Below, one piece after another: positions 51,717-61,743 of a stretch of DNA of 64,000 bases. The stretch comes from Candidatus Cloacimonadota bacterium (GTDB lineage: Bacteria; Cloacimonadota; Cloacimonadia; Cloacimonadales; Cloacimonadaceae). Positions within the stretch are counted from its first letter, which is position 1, and the number at the start of each line of letters is the position of its first letter. The DNA is taken from NCBI GenBank assembly GCA_028706475.1, contig JAQWBI010000001.1:144129-208128 (forward strand), given 5' to 3'. Both the position numbers and the translations under genes were made by a program. The notes beneath the pieces are model-generated. The model did not search any database. It saw nothing but the letters and a program-made list of their open reading frames with translations, and was not told the origin of the DNA.

Positions 51717-53057
51717 ATGAAAAAAGCACTATTGTTGTTTGTAATAGCCGGAACTGCACTATTGAGCGCGCAGATGGCGCCATATTATCCCACTACCAGC
51801 ATGGTGGAGAACTTCGGAGCCAGTTGGTGCGAGGCGTGTGAGTTTGCTCAACAGGGTTTGGATGTCATTGAAGCCGAAGTGAATCCCGGAGAGATAATAA
51901 TCCCGCGCTTGCTTACCGAGAGCGGGCCATATAGCAATCCTGAGATAGCTGCCAGATTTCAGCACTATGAAGTATTGGGCTATCCTGCAGTTATCTTCAA
52001 CGGAAAAATCCGGGTAAATGGATCGGATGAACCGGTGATGGATGGCAGCCTCTATCGAGAAGCGCTGAATCAATTCCGTTATCTGGGTTCACCCCTTAAA
52101 ATGACGGTGGAAAGCTATGACCACAACTCTGGTAACTACTCTTTCAAGGTAATCATGGTGAACGATGAGATCGCTATAGCCGATGCTGAAGTGGTCTTTT
52201 ACCTGGTGGAAGACAATCTGCCGGAAGATCTTACCCGGATTGTCCGTACGGTGCAAAGCCAACCAATCAGCATTGCCGGAGCGGGAAATTTTCAAGTCTT
52301 CAATTTCAGCATTGTACCCGATCCAGCTTGGAATCTGGCTAATGTGTGGGCTACGGCCTTTGTGCAGATGCCGCAGAATACCATCCTTCAAGCCGTAAGC
52401 ACTCTACCGCAACCGGAGCATCAGATCCGGGTGGCAGTGCCCTTTGACCTGAAGTTGAGTTCGGAAGTAACGGGCGACTTCTTTTCACCATATTTCCATG
52501 TGTTCAACCTGGGTCCGGCGGCTACTTTGAACATCCATGTTGAGATTCTAAATGCGCCGGAAGATTGGTATATAAACTATTGTGACGAAGAGGGGGCTTG
52601 TCTGCCGGGATCCATGACTGTCCCGCACTCCGTTGACGAAAACGGGCACAAAACCTTTGATCTGAACATCCAGGCAAACAGCGAAGGCAGAGCTTTCTTT
52701 GACTTTGTAATAGAAACAACTGGAGCTGAGCCCTACCGCATACCTTTCGAATTGACAGTGGGAGAGGTGAGTGCGGATGATCCACTAGCGGTACCAAGCG
52801 CTATTACCGTGCAGAAAGCGTGGCCCAATCCCTTCTCGGATATACTTAGCTTTGATGTGTACAATGTGAAAGCGGGAAGCTCCTCAGGGATCAGCATCTA
52901 CAATGCGCGCGGACAAAAAGTGAGCAGTCTGAAGCTGGACAACCTGCAAGAAGGATTGAACCAAGTGTCTTGGGATGCCGGGGACTTGCCTTCCGGGCTT
53001 TATTTCTACAAAACTGGAGCTGGAGCAAAGAGCGGGAAGATACTTAAAATCCGCTGA
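51717..53057 (+). CDS. Exported Omp28/thioredoxin-like protein with sorting tail
   Basis: 446 aa. Signal peptide (ALLLFVIAGTALLSA), a thioredoxin-like domain with CEAC in NFGASWCEACEFAQQ near residue 40 and a cis-Pro region GYPAVIFNGK, then a beta-rich part and a CARDB-like unit with a CDEEGAC pair. The C-terminal module AWPNPFSDILSFDVYNV ... GLYFYKTGAGAKSGKILKI is the type-A-like sorting tail. So this is a surface-delivered CxxC protein. It starts 8 bp after the barrel gene (AGGAGAG site) and ends 2 bp before the ZIP transporter start. Confidence 0.82.
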   Translation: MKKALLLFVIAGTALLSAQMAPYYPTTSMVENFGASWCEACEFAQQGLDVIEAEVNPGEIIIPRLLTESGPYSNPEIAARFQHYEVLGYPAVIFNGKIRVNGSDEPVMDGSLYREALNQFRYLGSPLKMTVESYDHNSGNYSFKVIMVNDEIAIADAEVVFYLVEDNLPEDLTRIVRTVQSQPISIAGAGNFQVFNFSIVPDPAWNLANVWATAFVQMPQNTILQAVSTLPQPEHQIRVAVPFDLKLSSEVTGDFFSPYFHVFNLGPAATLNIHVEILNAPEDWYINYCDEEGACLPGSMTVPHSVDENGHKTFDLNIQANSEGRAFFDFVIETTGAEPYRIPFELTVGEVSADDPLAVPSAITVQKAWPNPFSDILSFDVYNVKAGSSSGISIYNARGQKVSSLKLDNLQEGLNQVSWDAGDLPSGLYFYKTGAGAKSGKILKIR

Positions 53058-53059
53058 TC

Positions 53060-53866
53060 ATGGACGGAAACATACTATCTGCCTTTGGGCTGACTCTTTT
53101 GGCAGGTTTATCCACGGGGATCGGATCCCTGATGGCATTTACTTCCAAAAAGTTCAGCCCAAAGTTTCTCTCTGCAGCCCTGGGGCTCTCTGCGGGAGTG
53201 ATGATCTATGTGAGTTTTGTGGAGATCTTTCCTAAGGCGCAAGAGTCTCTAGCAGCAGTCTATGGGGATAAAATGGCGCAATGGTATAGCATTATTGCCT
53301 TCTTTGCGGGGATGGGCATTATTGCCCTTATCGACTTTCTGGTGCCGTCCTACGAAAACCCCCATGAAATGAAGTACATGGACTGTGTGCAGAAGAAAGC
53401 TGCGATACCGGATGAGAAGAAGCTGATGCGGATGGGCCTGTTTTCAGCATTGGCGATAGGGATACACAATTTCCCCGAGGGACTTGCCACCTTTATGGCA
53501 GCAGTGAAAGATCCGGCTTTGGGCATCAGTATCACCATCGCAATCGCTATTCACAATATCCCGGAAGGAATAGCGGTATCCGTGCCGGTCTATTACTCCA
53601 CCAAAAGCCGCAGGAAAGCCTTTTTCTATTCTTTCCTGTCGGGGCTTTCAGAGCCGGTGGGCGCTCTTATCGGCTTTCTATTGCTGAAGACCTTCATCAC
53701 CGCTGCTGCCTTTGGTTTGGTCTTTGCTGCAGTGGCGGGGATCATGGTCTATATATCTTTGGATGAGCTTTTGCCCACCGCAGAGGAGTATGCCGAACAC
53801 CATGTGGCGATCACGGGATTGATAGCCGGGATGCTGATCATGGCTGTGTCTTTAGCTTTATTCTAA
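53060..53866 (+). CDS. zupT: ZIP-family metal transporter (ZupT-like)
   Basis: 268 aa with eight predicted membrane helices. The metal path residues are in GIHNFPEGLATF (helix IV) and AIHNIPEGIAVSVP (helix V), the hallmark of ZupT-type zinc and iron importers. It begins 2 bp after the Omp28-like gene, so it belongs to the same transcript. Linking an inner-membrane metal importer with DsbD, a His-tailed TlpA and a barrel suggests metal acquisition coupled to thiol redox; this link is inference from position. Confidence 0.9.
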   Translation: MDGNILSAFGLTLLAGLSTGIGSLMAFTSKKFSPKFLSAALGLSAGVMIYVSFVEIFPKAQESLAAVYGDKMAQWYSIIAFFAGMGIIALIDFLVPSYENPHEMKYMDCVQKKAAIPDEKKLMRMGLFSALAIGIHNFPEGLATFMAAVKDPALGISITIAIAIHNIPEGIAVSVPVYYSTKSRRKAFFYSFLSGLSEPVGALIGFLLLKTFITAAAFGLVFAAVAGIMVYISLDELLPTAEEYAEHHVAITGLIAGMLIMAVSLALF

Positions 53867-53945
53867 TTGTATTAGCACATGCCGATAGAATAATCGCGAA
53901 TTAAACAAGGCGAAGAGGAGAAAAGAGAGGTCGGAACAAAATATC

Positions 53946-53975
53946 TTTACAATTGGCATCTTTTTGGCATATAAT
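53946..53975 (+). promoter_or_regulatory. Promoter of the 54117 gene; overlapping sigma-70 and sigma-54-like readings
   Basis: TTTACA (53946-53951) and a perfect TATAAT (53970-53975), 18-bp spacing. The same stretch holds TTGGCATCTTTTTGGCAT (53953-53970), in which GG and GC are 12 bp apart as required for sigma-54 (-24/-12). The second element deviates from TTGCW at one base, so the sigma-70 reading is better supported. Confidence 0.6.
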
Positions 53976-54116
53976 AAATATGAGTATTTGTCTTCAGTTT
54001 ACATAATGCCAAAACACAAATGCTTTATATTGTGGTTATTCGCGTGATGTTCTTGTGTTTGAACACGTTAACATCAGTAGTAAGTCATTTATTTATTCAA
54101 GACAAGGAGATACGTT

Positions 54117-57100
54117 ATGAACCTTAACAAGTTGTTGCTGATAGTCCTGATCTTGTCATTGGGAACTTTCAGCGGTCTTTTTGCCCAAGTGAACATAACC
54201 ATTGGTGATGGCACTGGTTCCAATACCACAACAGGTGCTCCCACACCTTATGGCACATTCTACAAGAACTTCCATCAACAGTTTTTGTACAGGGTTTCAG
54301 AGATCGAAGACGCTGGAGGTGGAGCAGGCCCGATTAACTCCCTTGCTTTCAACGTTATTAATTTGAACAATTGTACGGCAATGCCGAACTTTTCCATCAA
54401 GATTAAAACCACTACGCAAACAGAGCTGACCACCACTTTCGAAGTAGGTGAATACACGGAAGTATTTTTCCAGAACGATTTTATGCCTGTTGCTGGTATG
54501 AATGTACACACTTTTAACACTCCCTTCCAATGGGATGGAGCTTCAAACATCATTGTTGATATCATTACTACCTTGATTCCAGGGAGTTATGCTCAGAATG
54601 CATCCGTTCAGTTAACTGAAACAGGATTTAATAGCTCCTTGCGTTATCAGAGCGATAGCATTGATGCCAGCACTTCAGCAACGGGTACTTTGAGCATGAA
54701 TCGCTCGAACGTAACCTTCAATATGACAGCGGTTCAAGTAACAGATCCTCCGAATCCGGCAAACATGATTTCACCGGCGGATGGTAGCACCATTTTATCC
54801 AATAGCGCTTCTCTGATCTGGTCTTCCGGTGGCGGAATTCCCAGTGGCTACAAGGTGTATTTTGGCACCACAAATCCACCTCCTTTCGTAGAAGATATCG
54901 GTTTCAACTACATTTATGACGTTGCAGACCTTTTGGGTGAAACTACGTACTATTGGCAGATAGTTCCCTACAATACTATCGGAGATGCCACCAACTGCCC
55001 TGTGTGGAGCTTCAGCACCCTGAGGGCAAACCAATTGGCTGAAAGCTTTGAAAGCACTGTCTTCCCGCCCGTTGGATGGGCAAACGGGAGTACCGGGAAC
55101 TGGACTCGCAGTACTTCTACTCCGCTGTTCCATGGCGTTGCTCATGCCTACAAATTTACTTCAACTACCCTTGAATACTATCTTTCTACTCCTATGTTGA
55201 GCGTTGTCGCAGGCGATAGCTTCGAATTCTATACCCGCGCTACAAACACTTCGCAGGTCTTGAGAGTAGGTTATTCCACCGATAGAGTGCAATGGACTCA
55301 GATTGGCGGGGACATTACTTATGCCGCTACAGGTATTTGGTATCCCGTGAACATAGACCTTAGTACTTTAGCGGGCAACAACTATTATTTCGCATTCATA
55401 ACTCCTCTCGCCACCTCAACTGGCAGTATTTATGTGGATCATGTGATTGGTCCCGATTTAGCTTCGTTAGCCCCGGGAGCGCCTATATTGACGGCTCCTG
55501 TAGACGAAGCGGTGGATGTGAGCAACTTCCCCACTCTTTCCTGGACAGCCGCCCTTACCGGAGGTGTGCCAAATGAGTATAGCATTTATCTGGATGCAAA
55601 CCCCAATCCTACTACATTGATTGGCACATCTGCGACTACCAGCTATACTCTGGAAACTGCATTGACATATAGTACTCAATACTACTGGAAAGTTGTAGCC
55701 AGCAATGATGCTGGAGCCAGCGAAGCCAGTGAGGTATTCAGCTTTACCGTGTTGGATAATCCCACTATATCCACTTTCCCCTGGATCGAGGATTTTGGTA
55801 CTGTTACAGGCGATTGGCCGGTGTTGAACTGGACCCAACTGAGCGGAATATTCCCCACTGTAGATGGTACTAGTACACAGTGGTACAGAGACGAATGGCT
55901 AAATGGGCCCACCGGAAACAACGCTGCCAAGATCAATATCTATGGAACCACTCGCAAGGGCTGGCTGGTAACTCCTCCCGTAGCACTTCCTGATGGGGGC
56001 TACGAGCTGAAGTTTGATCTGGGATTGACCGATTATGCCAATAGCGATCCCATCGAAGATCCTACGTCTCAGCAGGATGATAAATTCATCGTAGCCATGA
56101 GCGATACTCCAAATATGAGCAATCCCGTGACTCTGCGCGAATGGAATAACACCGGTAGTGAATATGTGTACAACCAGATTCCACATACTGGAACCGAAGT
56201 AACCTTGTACTTGACCGGAGTATCCGGAACCAAATACTTTGCTTTCTATGGTGAATCAACCGTATCCGGAGGGGACAACGACCTCTTTGTGGACAATGTA
56301 CAGGTACGCCAGACTCCTACTGGTCCCGTGTTCACGATCAATCCCACTGAACACGACTTTGGCACTGTACTTGTGGGAGCAGCTCCCAGCAGAGAGTTCT
56401 TGGTCTCAAACACCGGTATAGGTGCGCTTACCATCAATAGTATAGATCTGACCGGTGACCAGTATTTCACGCTGAGTGGCTTACCTACTCTGCCTCTCGT
56501 TTTGAATATCGGCGAGTCATTTGTTTTTAGCGCCGTTTACGCTCCCACCGCTGAAGGTGAACACGCGGCGACCATAACCATTATCGACAACCTGGGCAGG
56601 ACTACTCATACAGTACCTCTTCAGGGCGAAGGTTTTGATGCCACCATTACTACTTTGCCTGCCAGTGAGAATTGGGATACTGCCGTAGTTCCTGATTTCC
56701 CCTTGGGTTGGAGCACAATATATAATGCCACCACCACCTCGGCTTATCTGAGAACCAGCACCACCTCTCCATATAGCACGCCCAATTGCGTGCAGATGGC
56801 AAATTCCAGTGACGCAAACGCACAACTGTATCTGATATCACCTCCTGTAAGTACCGAAATACCGGTGAACGGACTTCGCGTAAGGATAATGGCAAAAGGA
56901 GGCACAAACTATGTGCTGGATGTCGGTACAATGTCCAATCCTGCCGATGCGGCGACCTTTGTACTGGCTCAGCAGTTAAACGTAGTATCCAACTGGAATG
57001 AATATGTGGTGAACCTCACCAACCACACTCCAGCAGGTCAATTCATCGCTGTCAGACACGGCTTGGGCGCTACTAATCACACCATTTACATTGATGATGT

Positions 57101-60100
57101 GAGCTTGGAGCTGATCGCGGCAAACGATCTTGCTGCTGTGAACATAACTGGAAACAGCACACCTCCGGTGAATACCGAGGTTACTTATAACATCAGTATT
57201 TACAATAATGGTACGGCATCACAGAGCACATATCAGGTAAAACTGTTCAATTCCAGCGATGTGGAGCTGAGTTCTGCAGCAGGAATTACAGTTGCTCCCG
57301 GCGCTACCGTGGAAGTTCCTGTTAGCTGGACTCCTACCGTGGAAGGTCTGGTTACTTTGTATGGAAAGGTAGTCCTTGCCGGCGACGTGAATCCTGATAA
57401 TGACAGAACTGCAGACATGGGAGTAAACGTTACTGCCGAAGATGTGTTTATAGTGGAGGTTGGTAACGGGACTGAAGTGAATGGCGAGACAGCTGCACCT
57501 ACACCTTACGGAACATATTACAAGAACTTCCGTCAACAGTATCTCTACACTGCTGCTGATTTGATTGCTCACGGATGTGTACCCGGGATGATCTATGCCC
57601 TGGCCTTCAATGTTCAGGATGTTAGAACCTGCTCAGCCATGCCGAACTACAGAATCCGCCTGAAGAACACTACCCAAACCGAGCTCAATACTACATTCGA
57701 AGTCGGCGAATACACACAGGTATGGCAACATCCAAACTTCCTGCCTCAAAACGGCTGGAATATGCACGTATTTACCACTCCTTTCCTCTGGGACGGTGCT
57801 TCGAACGTGATCGTGGATATCCTCACCGATCTTATTCCCGGCGGCTACACCAGAAACGCTGGAGTTTACTATACTCCTACCTCCTTCAACAGTTGCCTGC
57901 GTTATCAGAGTGACAGCAGTCCGGCAGATCAAGCTACAACCGGTTCACTCTCTCTAAATCGTGCCAATACCAGGTTCTACCTGAATGTGGAAGACATGGG
58001 CAGCCTTACCGGTACTGTAACCGAAAACGGTAATCCGCTCAACAACGTTACTATTACGATCGAAGATACGGTGTTCAATACCACTACAAACAACAATGGT
58101 ATTTACACCTTTACCCATGCACCGATCGGGACTCACACGGTAACAGCCACTAAAAACGGATATACTCCAGTTAGTCACACTGTTACCATCAATGTGGATC
58201 AACAAACCGTTCAGGACTTTGCGATGACCGGTACTCCTGAGATCAGTATCAGTCACACGGAATGGAATTTTGGTGACATTAACCTGGGCGGTTCTGCCAG
58301 CCAGGACTTCAGCATCACAAATATTGGCGGTGGCAACCTTGGTATCGAATCGATCACGATATCCGGAAGTGCTACCTTCGTACTTAGCAATCTTCCAGCT
58401 TTACCGACGGATCTGCTGAACGAAGAAGCCATAGTCTTCACGACCACCTATACACCAAACTCACTCAACGATGATACCGCAACCATTACCATTGTCGATG
58501 ATCAGGGAACCCGCCATGTGTTTGGCAGCATGAATGCGAATGCTACAGCCAAAAACAGCATCGGAAATCGCTCGAACAATCTCAACCGCGAAAGTCACAC
58601 CATCTTGCTTAGCGGAACAGGCGTGAACGATATTACCATCGGCGCTGGAGACCAAGAAGCATACATCCCGTTGAACTTCTTCTACAACAACTCTCTCTTT
58701 GAGACTATCTATACCGTAGAAGAAATGAACGGCTTCGTAGGAATGATCACCGGTGTAAGGTTCTACACAAACTTCAACAGCGCTCATCCAGATAAACCGG
58801 CAAAGATATGGCTTGGTTCCACTACTCAGACAGATCTGACTGCAGGTTATATCCCTTCCACAAACCTGACTCTTGTGTTTGACGGAACGATGAGTTATCC
58901 CGCCGGTGAAGGTGTAGTAACTTTCGAATTTCCAGAATACTACATGCACTTGGACGGTGGAAATCTCGTGATGATGGTGCAAAGACCCATGGACACAAGT
59001 TGGGTCAGCGGAAAGTACTTCAAGACTCAAACGGTAGGAACTAATCGTAGCCGAAATGCAAATAGCGATGGTACCACATATGATCCTGCCAATCCTCCGG
59101 ATGGTACGCTTAGCGGTCAATTCCCCAAGACCACATTTGTGGTGATTCCCGGCGGTGTAGGGCACATCACTGGAACGGTTCTGGGAGAGAATAACGTACC
59201 GCTGCAAGGAGTACAAGTTACTTTGAGCGGCAATCCCACCACCACTACAGATGTGAATGGCGGATTTTTCATTCCAAATATTCTACCTGGCGAATACACG
59301 CTTGGCTTCAGTATATATGGATACATCAGCCAGGACTATCCTTTTGAACTGGAAGAAGATGAAACCGAGGTCGTAAATATCACTTTGCAACCCATGCCCA
59401 AAGTATCGGTATCCGGCACTATTCAAGCCAGCGATACCTCCGTGGGCATCGCTGGTGCCAGCATCAGACTACAGGGTTATGCAGAATACAGCCTTACCAC
59501 AAACGCTCTGGGTGAATTCACATCCGGTCCTGTGGTCTATGCCAATGAAAACTACCAATACTCAATCTCGGCTCCGGGATACAGCAGTCTTACCGGTACC
59601 ATCGAAGTAGGCGCCACAGATTATAGTATGGGTGTGATCGTCATGTCCGAAATAGCCTATGCACCCACGGATGTTGTTGCTGAACTCAGCGAGTCAGGCA
59701 GTTCCGTAGAGATAGAGTGGAGCGCTCCGGATCCGAACGCAATGGAGATATTGGAAAGCTTCGAAGGCGAGCTCTTCCCGCCTGCAGATTGGTCTCAGAT
59801 CATTACCTGTACCGGTGGAGCAAATAGCTTGGGTGTATTTCCCACCTGGCACAAATATAGCACCATCAACGATGCAATACCCATTGTTCCTACTGACGGA
59901 ACCTATCAAAGCGGACTTACGTGGTATAACGGGCATCAGGACGAATGGTTGATTACCAATATCTTCAACTGCCCTCCGGATGCCTATATGACCTTCGATA
60001 CCTATCTCAATATGGGATCCCAAATGGGTGATCACTATTATGTAAAGATATCGGCAGACAACGGAGTCACATGGGATGTCCTCTGGGATGGCGCTACCCA

Positions 60101-61157
60101 ACCTATGGGAAACAACCATTACAGCACCCCCATTCATGTGGATATCAGCGCTTATAACGGACAACAGGTACAGATGGCTTTCCAAGCCGAGGATCCGCCC
60201 GATGATGCAGGACTTTGGGAAGTGTGGTATATAGACAACATCTACATTGGCAACTTTGTAGAAAGAGTATCCACCACCTTCACCGGCTCCGGAATTGGCA
60301 CAAAGAGCACAAATCCGCAGAATAACCTCAGACAGCAGAACAATGCTCTACGTAGTGCGGAACCCGCTTCTGAAACCAAAGTAAATGGCAGAGCTCTGGT
60401 GGGCTACCGGGTATGGCGCCTTGTAACCGGAACAGAGGAAAGTGAAACCACATGGACCTTGCTGAACGAAGAAGTAACCAGCAATACTTTCTTTGAAGAC
60501 GATGGTTGGAACGGTCTGGCAAACGGTAGTTACAGATGGGCTGTGAAAGCAGTCTATACTTCCGAGGTGTTGTCTTCAGCTGCCTTCTCAAACAGCATAG
60601 TAAAAGACCAACAGACAGGTAACTTCCAGGGACGTGTAACCAATGCCGGACAAGGAATTCCCGGAGCTACGGTGAGCACCAATACCGATATTTCTGCAAC
60701 CACGAACTCTCAGGGATACTATAACCTTACCGTACCGGCAGGTACCTATACCCTTACCGCCAGCAAAACGGATTACCTCTCTCTTGAGGTTGCGAATATG
60801 ACTGTGGCAGCCGGGCAGAATGTGACCGTGAACTTCAACCTGATCCATGTATCTGCGGAAGATGATGTATCTGCGGTTTCGGTAACAGTTCTGAACTCCA
60901 ACTACCCGAATCCTTTCAATCCGGAGACCACAATCAGTTACGACCTCAAGGATGCAGGCATGGTTCGCATCGATGTCTTCAACTTGAAAGGTCAGCTTGT
61001 GCGTACACTGGTCAATGAAGAACAAGCTTCGGGCAGATACCGCTTAGTATTCAATGGTAAAGACTACAGAGGAAACCCGCTTTCCACTGGTGTTTATTTC
61101 TATCGCATGAAAACCGGTAACTACCAAAGCACAAAAAAGATGATGCTAATGGAATAA
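54117..61157 (+). CDS. Giant exported modular protein with FlgD-like sorting tail (2346 aa)
   Basis: 2346 aa. Signal peptide 1-23. Modules: 190-aa repeat domain (25-205), FN3 (215-300), anchor-J-like (305-450), FN3 (455-548), anchor-J-like (553-735), ASPM-SPD2-Hydin-like choice-of-anchor-D (738-842), anchor-J-like (845-1000), CARDB (1003-1105), second 190-aa domain (1108-1295), regulatory-like (1296-1375), a second anchor-D domain (1376-1500) interrupted by an Asn-rich insert (MNANATAKNSIGNRSNNLNR), a third diverged copy of the 190-aa fold (1503-1680), two regulatory-like domains (1682-1845), anchor-J (1870-2045), FN3, regulatory-like (2165-2240) and the sorting tail from about 2258 (NSNYPNPFNPETTISYDL). 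No enzymatic motif seen. Closely related in plan to 28176-33323; probably adhesion or matrix. Confidence 0.87.
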   Translation: MNLNKLLLIVLILSLGTFSGLFAQVNITIGDGTGSNTTTGAPTPYGTFYKNFHQQFLYRVSEIEDAGGGAGPINSLAFNVINLNNCTAMPNFSIKIKTTTQTELTTTFEVGEYTEVFFQNDFMPVAGMNVHTFNTPFQWDGASNIIVDIITTLIPGSYAQNASVQLTETGFNSSLRYQSDSIDASTSATGTLSMNRSNVTFNMTAVQVTDPPNPANMISPADGSTILSNSASLIWSSGGGIPSGYKVYFGTTNPPPFVEDIGFNYIYDVADLLGETTYYWQIVPYNTIGDATNCPVWSFSTLRANQLAESFESTVFPPVGWANGSTGNWTRSTSTPLFHGVAHAYKFTSTTLEYYLSTPMLSVVAGDSFEFYTRATNTSQVLRVGYSTDRVQWTQIGGDITYAATGIWYPVNIDLSTLAGNNYYFAFITPLATSTGSIYVDHVIGPDLASLAPGAPILTAPVDEAVDVSNFPTLSWTAALTGGVPNEYSIYLDANPNPTTLIGTSATTSYTLETALTYSTQYYWKVVASNDAGASEASEVFSFTVLDNPTISTFPWIEDFGTVTGDWPVLNWTQLSGIFPTVDGTSTQWYRDEWLNGPTGNNAAKINIYGTTRKGWLVTPPVALPDGGYELKFDLGLTDYANSDPIEDPTSQQDDKFIVAMSDTPNMSNPVTLREWNNTGSEYVYNQIPHTGTEVTLYLTGVSGTKYFAFYGESTVSGGDNDLFVDNVQVRQTPTGPVFTINPTEHDFGTVLVGAAPSREFLVSNTGIGALTINSIDLTGDQYFTLSGLPTLPLVLNIGESFVFSAVYAPTAEGEHAATITIIDNLGRTTHTVPLQGEGFDATITTLPASENWDTAVVPDFPLGWSTIYNATTTSAYLRTSTTSPYSTPNCVQMANSSDANAQLYLISPPVSTEIPVNGLRVRIMAKGGTNYVLDVGTMSNPADAATFVLAQQLNVVSNWNEYVVNLTNHTPAGQFIAVRHGLGATNHTIYIDDVSLELIAANDLAAVNITGNSTPPVNTEVTYNISIYNNGTASQSTYQVKLFNSSDVELSSAAGITVAPGATVEVPVSWTPTVEGLVTLYGKVVLAGDVNPDNDRTADMGVNVTAEDVFIVEVGNGTEVNGETAAPTPYGTYYKNFRQQYLYTAADLIAHGCVPGMIYALAFNVQDVRTCSAMPNYRIRLKNTTQTELNTTFEVGEYTQVWQHPNFLPQNGWNMHVFTTPFLWDGASNVIVDILTDLIPGGYTRNAGVYYTPTSFNSCLRYQSDSSPADQATTGSLSLNRANTRFYLNVEDMGSLTGTVTENGNPLNNVTITIEDTVFNTTTNNNGIYTFTHAPIGTHTVTATKNGYTPVSHTVTINVDQQTVQDFAMTGTPEISISHTEWNFGDINLGGSASQDFSITNIGGGNLGIESITISGSATFVLSNLPALPTDLLNEEAIVFTTTYTPNSLNDDTATITIVDDQGTRHVFGSMNANATAKNSIGNRSNNLNRESHTILLSGTGVNDITIGAGDQEAYIPLNFFYNNSLFETIYTVEEMNGFVGMITGVRFYTNFNSAHPDKPAKIWLGSTTQTDLTAGYIPSTNLTLVFDGTMSYPAGEGVVTFEFPEYYMHLDGGNLVMMVQRPMDTSWVSGKYFKTQTVGTNRSRNANSDGTTYDPANPPDGTLSGQFPKTTFVVIPGGVGHITGTVLGENNVPLQGVQVTLSGNPTTTTDVNGGFFIPNILPGEYTLGFSIYGYISQDYPFELEEDETEVVNITLQPMPKVSVSGTIQASDTSVGIAGASIRLQGYAEYSLTTNALGEFTSGPVVYANENYQYSISAPGYSSLTGTIEVGATDYSMGVIVMSEIAYAPTDVVAELSESGSSVEIEWSAPDPNAMEILESFEGELFPPADWSQIITCTGGANSLGVFPTWHKYSTINDAIPIVPTDGTYQSGLTWYNGHQDEWLITNIFNCPPDAYMTFDTYLNMGSQMGDHYYVKISADNGVTWDVLWDGATQPMGNNHYSTPIHVDISAYNGQQVQMAFQAEDPPDDAGLWEVWYIDNIYIGNFVERVSTTFTGSGIGTKSTNPQNNLRQQNNALRSAEPASETKVNGRALVGYRVWRLVTGTEESETTWTLLNEEVTSNTFFEDDGWNGLANGSYRWAVKAVYTSEVLSSAAFSNSIVKDQQTGNFQGRVTNAGQGIPGATVSTNTDISATTNSQGYYNLTVPAGTYTLTASKTDYLSLEVANMTVAAGQNVTVNFNLIHVSAEDDVSAVSVTVLNSNYPNPFNPETTISYDLKDAGMVRIDVFNLKGQLVRTLVNEEQASGRYRLVFNGKDYRGNPLSTGVYFYRMKTGNYQSTKKMMLME

Positions 61158-61180
61158 GCTTCTTTAGCTCAGATAAGATC

Positions 61181-61208
61181 AGCCCCGGAAGAAATTCCGG
61201 GGCTTTTT
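61181..61208 (+). terminator. Rho-independent terminator
   Basis: AGCCCCGGAA/TTCCGGGGCT 10-bp stem with loop GAAA and a TTTT tail, 23 bp after the giant gene. Confidence 0.92.
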
Positions 61209-61266
61209 CCTTGACAAGAATACAGCGTGATCCCTGAATGTATCAGCAGCACAGCTGAAGGAGTTA

Positions 61267-61665
61267 ATGATGAAAATGGACAGTCTTTTTTCGAAAATTA
61301 AAAGCACAATCCAAAGCGGTGCGGGCGCAAACCTCAGTATCGGCAACCCATCGAAAATAGGTGATGTCTCAGTAGTTCCGGTTGCCCGCGTGTCTTTCAT
61401 GTTTGGTGGGGGAGCTGGAAAATCTCCCAATCGAAAACAAGAAAAGAAAACCCTGCCGGAAAATTCCGAAAATCCGGAAGAAACACCGAAAAATGAGGGC
61501 TTCGGCGGTGGTGGCAGCGTTAAAACTGATCCCGTAGGCATATATCTCATCAAGAATGAAACTGCAAAGTTCTATCCCATAATCTCAGTCCGTGAGATCG
61601 TAACCATATTCAGCCTTCTTGGCCTCTTGCTGTTGAAAATCTACAAACTCAAACGTAAGCGATGA
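61267..61665 (+). CDS. GerW/YtfJ-family protein with C-terminal membrane helix
   Basis: 132 aa. The family pattern is clear: GNPSKIGDVSVVPVARVSFMFGGGAG, then a Gly-rich FGGGGSVKTDPVGIYLIKNE and the FYPI segment. YtfJ/GerW proteins occur widely in non-sporulating bacteria with unknown function. Here a Pro/Glu-rich insert sits in the middle and a membrane helix (IVTIFSLLGLLLLKIYKL) ends the protein. Start ambiguous among ATGs at 61267, 61270 and 61276; GAAGGAG favours the first two. TTGACA at 61211 may be its -35. It is 78 bp before lplA. Confidence 0.85.
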   Translation: MMKMDSLFSKIKSTIQSGAGANLSIGNPSKIGDVSVVPVARVSFMFGGGAGKSPNRKQEKKTLPENSENPEETPKNEGFGGGGSVKTDPVGIYLIKNETAKFYPIISVREIVTIFSLLGLLLLKIYKLKRKR

Positions 61666-61743
61666 ATGTAATGCAGACTCTCATGAGCTTTTTAAGCCTG
61701 AAATTCCCGCAAAAAATCTTCCCTTCCTCTACAAGGATTCTCT

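Noticed and set aside
61267..61665. GerW-like gene as evidence of spore formation
   Set aside because: The family is common in bacteria that do not form spores, and no other sporulation gene is present.
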